16,270 nt of DNA from Sva-07 sp031398325 (GTDB lineage: Bacteria > Actinomycetota > Acidimicrobiia > Acidimicrobiales > Ilumatobacteraceae): positions 1-16,270 of the forward strand of contig JANNNB010000204.1 of assembly GCA_031398325.1 (NCBI GenBank). The letters run 5' to 3'. Positions 14,105 to 16,270 of the stretch are shown here, piece after piece. Numbering within the stretch: the first letter of the stretch is position 1; every line of letters begins with the position of its first letter. The translations under genes and the position numbers were made by a program. The notes under the pieces are model-generated. The model worked only from the letters and a program-made list of their open reading frames with translations. It was not told the origin of the DNA and ran no database searches.

Positions 14105-15180
14105 GTCGCTCCTGTCCGGTCGGTCTTCGTGTCGGTGTCTGTCCCGGCCTCGGCATCGACCCGGTTGACGAGCTCGCGCAGGACGCGGCGCATCTCGAGG
14201 GTGATCTTGTCGGCTTTCGTGTGGAACTCGGCGGCCGGGTCGAGCGGCACGGCCTTGCGCCGCAGTCGCTCGAGCAACGCCTTGTCCTCGGCGGCGACAG
14301 CCTGCTGGAAGGCGACCACGCCGGCGATCTGGTCGGGGTCGTCGGCGATGTCGTTGCGGTAGTCGGTGCAGTAGACGACGGTCGTGTCGGCGTCGACCGG
14401 CTGATGGAAGAAGGTGATCGACATCACGGTCGCTTCCTCCGCGTACCCCAGCCGGAGGTACACGTGGTGCGGCGGCGTGAAGATCCAGAACGACTCACGC
14501 TCGACCGTGCGGAACCCGTCGCCGGCCTGGAACGAATCGGCCAACGCCTTGGTCGTGTGCTGGTAGCGCACCGAGAAACTCGGCCCGTCCCGCACGACCT
14601 CGTAATCGGACACCCGGCGATCCTCCATCGTCCCGAACGTGTCGAGGTGCAGGAACCCGAGGTGGCCCGGATCGAGGAAGTTGTCGGCCATTTGGGCAGC
14701 GCTGGCGTTCCACGTCAGCGCCGGCAGCGGACACTGCACGAACGACTCGTCCTCGTGCTCGGGCACGCGGGGCAGGTCGACGATCGGATCGTCCGGCGCG
14801 ATCCAGATCAGCCCGAGGTGCTCGGCGACGCCGGCCGCCGCGCCGCAGCCGGCGCGCGCGGGGATGGGGGTGTCGGGCGAGAGGGCAGGGATCTCGATAC
14901 AGGTGCCGTCGGCGGCGAATGCGTAGCCGTGGTACGCACAGCGCAGGCCGGCACCGGCGGCGGTCACCTCGACCCGGCCGGCACTCAGCGGCGCAAGACG
15001 GTGCGGGCACTCGTCCTTCAGCGCTGCGAGTTGACCGCCGAGGCGGACCACGCACCAGTGCTCACCGAGCAACTGGACCGCCAGCGGACCGTCGTCGGCC
15101 AGCTCCTCGGCCCGAGCGACCGGATGCCAGCACCGGCGCAGCATCGGGTGCGTGTTGTCGAGCCACATCGCGTCATCCAT
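14101..15180 (-). CDS. Rieske non-heme iron oxygenase, alpha-subunit type
   Basis: 359 residues. The Rieske [2Fe-2S] ligands are complete: CPH (Cys58, His60) and CAYH (Cys81, His84). The catalytic domain has the mononuclear-iron motif DNFLDPGHLGFLH with Asp170 (bridging), His173 and His178, and a likely third ligand Asp299 in AAEDKALLE. The length and layout match the VanA-like O- or N-demethylase and ring-hydroxylase group that acts without a separate beta subunit; a ferredoxin reductase partner is needed but none is in the window. The C-terminal 18 or so residues (AEAGTDTDTKTDRTGAT) look disordered. Its first 8 nt overlap the end of the amidohydrolase gene and its stop overlaps the SnoaL-like start. 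The substrate is unknown; pairing with an amidohydrolase hints at a nitrogen-containing ring or N-alkyl compound (inference). Confidence 0.92.
   Translation of the reverse strand: MDDAMWLDNTHPMLRRCWHPVARAEELADDGPLAVQLLGEHWCVVRLGGQLAALKDECPHRLAPLSAGRVEVTAAGAGLRCAYHGYAFAADGTCIEIPALSPDTPIPARAGCGAAAGVAEHLGLIWIAPDDPIVDLPRVPEHEDESFVQCPLPALTWNASAAQMADNFLDPGHLGFLHLDTFGTMEDRRVSDYEVVRDGPSFSVRYQHTTKALADSFQAGDGFRTVERESFWIFTPPHHVYLRLGYAEEATVMSITFFHQPVDADTTVVYCTDYRNDIADDPDQIAGVVAFQQAVAAEDKALLERLRRKAVPLDPAAEFHTKADKITLEMRRVLRELVNRVDAEAGTDTDTKTDRTGAT
14109..14113 (-). promoter_or_regulatory. Ribosome binding site AGGAG for the SnoaL-like gene inside the Rieske 3' end
   Basis: AGGAG is 4 nt before the ATG at 14104 on the coding strand, within the last codons of the Rieske gene. 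With the ATGA stop-start overlap it supports coupled translation. Confidence 0.65.
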
Positions 15181-16270
15181 GTGGCACCAGCCCGGCGTGG
15201 TCGCGGTCGTGGATCGCCTCGAGCAGCGGGCCGTAGCGGTCGAGCATCACCTGGCGTTGCGGCAGCGACTCGTGGATCCGATGCTGCAACGCTCGCGCCC
15301 TGGCTCGATGGTCGGGCGGGTCCGTGAGCGACGCGTGATCCTCGACCACCATTCGGCCGTCGACGAGCACCGTGTGCACCGACTCGCCGTGCTCGGCGAA
15401 CACCAGGCTGCGTACGAGGGCATCACGATCGAGGCAGGCGTGGCGCTCGGTGTCGAGCAGCACGATGTCGGCGCGGTGCCCAGGCGCGATGCGGCCGATC
15501 GGCGCACACAACGCGTTCGCCCCGCCGGTGAGGCACATCCGCCACACGGCCTCCGGCGTCGGCCATGCATGGAACGGGCCCGAGGTCGTGTGGATCAAGG
15601 CGGCGAACTTCATCGCCTCGAACATGTTCTGGTTGTCGTTGCTCGCCGCACCGTCGGCGCCGAGCGCGACGCTCACACCGTCGCCGAGCAGGCCGGCGAG
15701 CGGCAACAGGCCCGACCCGCAGCGCAAGTTCGAGATCGGATTGTGGACGACCGTCGCCCCCGCCCGGCGCACGATGGCGAACTCGTCGGCATCCATCCAC
15801 ACCCCGTGCGCCAGGCTCGTGCGATCGGTCAGTGCGCCGATGCCGTCGAGGTGGTCGACCACCGACCGGCCGTACCGCTCACGGGTCGCCACCACCTGCG
15901 AGCGGGTCTCCAGCACGTGCGTGTGCAACGGCGCCGCGTGAGTGTTGGCGAGGCCGGTGAGGCCGGCCAGCAACTCGTCGCTGCACCGCTGCGGCGCCGA
16001 CGGGCCGACCATCGGCGTGAACCGAGGCTGCGTGGCATAGCCGGTCAGATAGCGCTCCATCGCCTCGACGAGCTGCGCCGGGTCGTCCGGATCACCCAGC
16101 GGCGGAGGTGCTTCCGCGTTGCCGAACGCCATCGACTCGAAGATGTCGCGGTCCTGGATCATCGGCGCAAGCCCGCACCGGAGGCCGACGTCGGCGTACG
16201 CGCTCGCCATGGCCTCGACGTGCTCGTCGAAGGCGTCGGTCGGCACCCACGCTTGGTCGATCACCGCCGT
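15173..16270 (-). CDS. Amidohydrolase of the TRZ/ATZ (chlorohydrolase/deaminase) type, 5' end beyond window
   Basis: The last 365 residues are visible; the reading frame stays open to the window edge, and the N-terminal part with the first metal motif (HxH) is missing. Counting the edge codon as 1, metal and catalytic residues typical of the family follow in order: His118 and Glu121 in LHTHVLET, His155 in SLAHGVWMD, and Asp206 in LGADGAASNDNQNMFEAMK. The end of the barrel and the small beta domain show GRIAPGHRADIVLLD and VHTVLVDGRMVVED. The GADGAASNDNQ pattern is that of S-adenosylhomocysteine/methylthioadenosine deaminases, guanine deaminases and triazine hydrolases, which hydrolyse C-N (or C-Cl) bonds of heterocycles. 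It is the first visible gene of a leftward operon with the Rieske oxygenase (8-nt overlap) and SnoaL-like protein. An internal GTG at 16264 could mislead into calling a complete gene; the family length argues against it. Confidence 0.92.
   Translation of the reverse strand, partial: TAVIDQAWVPTDAFDEHVEAMASAYADVGLRCGLAPMIQDRDIFESMAFGNAEAPPPLGDPDDPAQLVEAMERYLTGYATQPRFTPMVGPSAPQRCSDELLAGLTGLANTHAAPLHTHVLETRSQVVATRERYGRSVVDHLDGIGALTDRTSLAHGVWMDADEFAIVRRAGATVVHNPISNLRCGSGLLPLAGLLGDGVSVALGADGAASNDNQNMFEAMKFAALIHTTSGPFHAWPTPEAVWRMCLTGGANALCAPIGRIAPGHRADIVLLDTERHACLDRDALVRSLVFAEHGESVHTVLVDGRMVVEDHASLTDPPDHRARARALQHRIHESLPQRQVMLDRYGPLLEAIHDRDHAGLVPHG

Noticed and set aside
12788..15327. Two large plus-strand open frames overlapping the kgd 3' end, SnoaL-like, Rieske and amidohydrolase genes
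   Set aside because: They cross the boundaries of genes with intact metal-binding and fold motifs and contain no motif of their own.

Overview
The window is strongly GC-rich, gene-dense DNA, most likely from a high-GC actinobacterium and plausibly the class Acidimicrobiia (Ilumatobacter-like). The best marker is a 1216-residue fused 2-oxoglutarate decarboxylase/dehydrogenase with an N-terminal acyltransferase domain (Kgd/OdhA type), an actinobacterial arrangement. Two genes that look leaderless (-10 boxes of the TANNNT type only 7-8 nt before the start codon) and GC-rich hairpins without T-runs fit this. The class-level placement is inference; the phylum-level placement is fairly secure.

Layout. 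(1) 1-2994, leftward: a PhyH-family Fe(II)/2-oxoglutarate oxygenase, a nitronate-monooxygenase-family flavoprotein, a lipoprotein alpha/beta-hydrolase and the first 140 codons of the ABC-F ribosome factor EttA. Gaps are 16, 19 and 66 nt, so the first three probably share a transcript. (2) 3135-7196, rightward: an aldo/keto reductase, then a large secreted subtilisin-like protease (signal peptide, I9 propeptide, S8 domain with inserted PA domain, C-terminal beta domains). (3) 7416-9833, leftward: a membrane-anchored FtsH-like AAA+ zinc protease of unusual build, followed by a small lipoprotein. (4) 10017-13667, rightward: kgd, divergent from the FtsH-like gene. (5) 13673-16270, leftward: an amidohydrolase cut by the window end, a Rieske oxygenase and a SnoaL/NTF2-like protein. 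Their reading frames overlap (8 nt and 4 nt), so they form a tight, translationally coupled operon that runs tail-to-tail into kgd with 5 nt between stop codons.

Three nearly identical 37-nt perfect palindromes lie in three intergenic regions of different geometry (divergent, convergent, co-directional). The outermost base pair differs between copies but stays paired. They look like a dispersed REP-type palindromic family rather than ordinary terminators.

Most of the window is ordinary housekeeping and secondary-metabolism content. No defence system, CRISPR array, tRNA, rRNA or transposase gene was recognised. The items most worth a second look are the palindrome family, the FtsH-like protease (short inter-membrane loop, altered Walker B and pore loop, extra insertion), the coupled amidohydrolase-Rieske-SnoaL operon of unknown substrate, the flavoprotein lacking the usual catalytic histidine, and a hairpin that places that flavoprotein's start codon in its loop. 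No gene-free stretch exceeds 300 bases.
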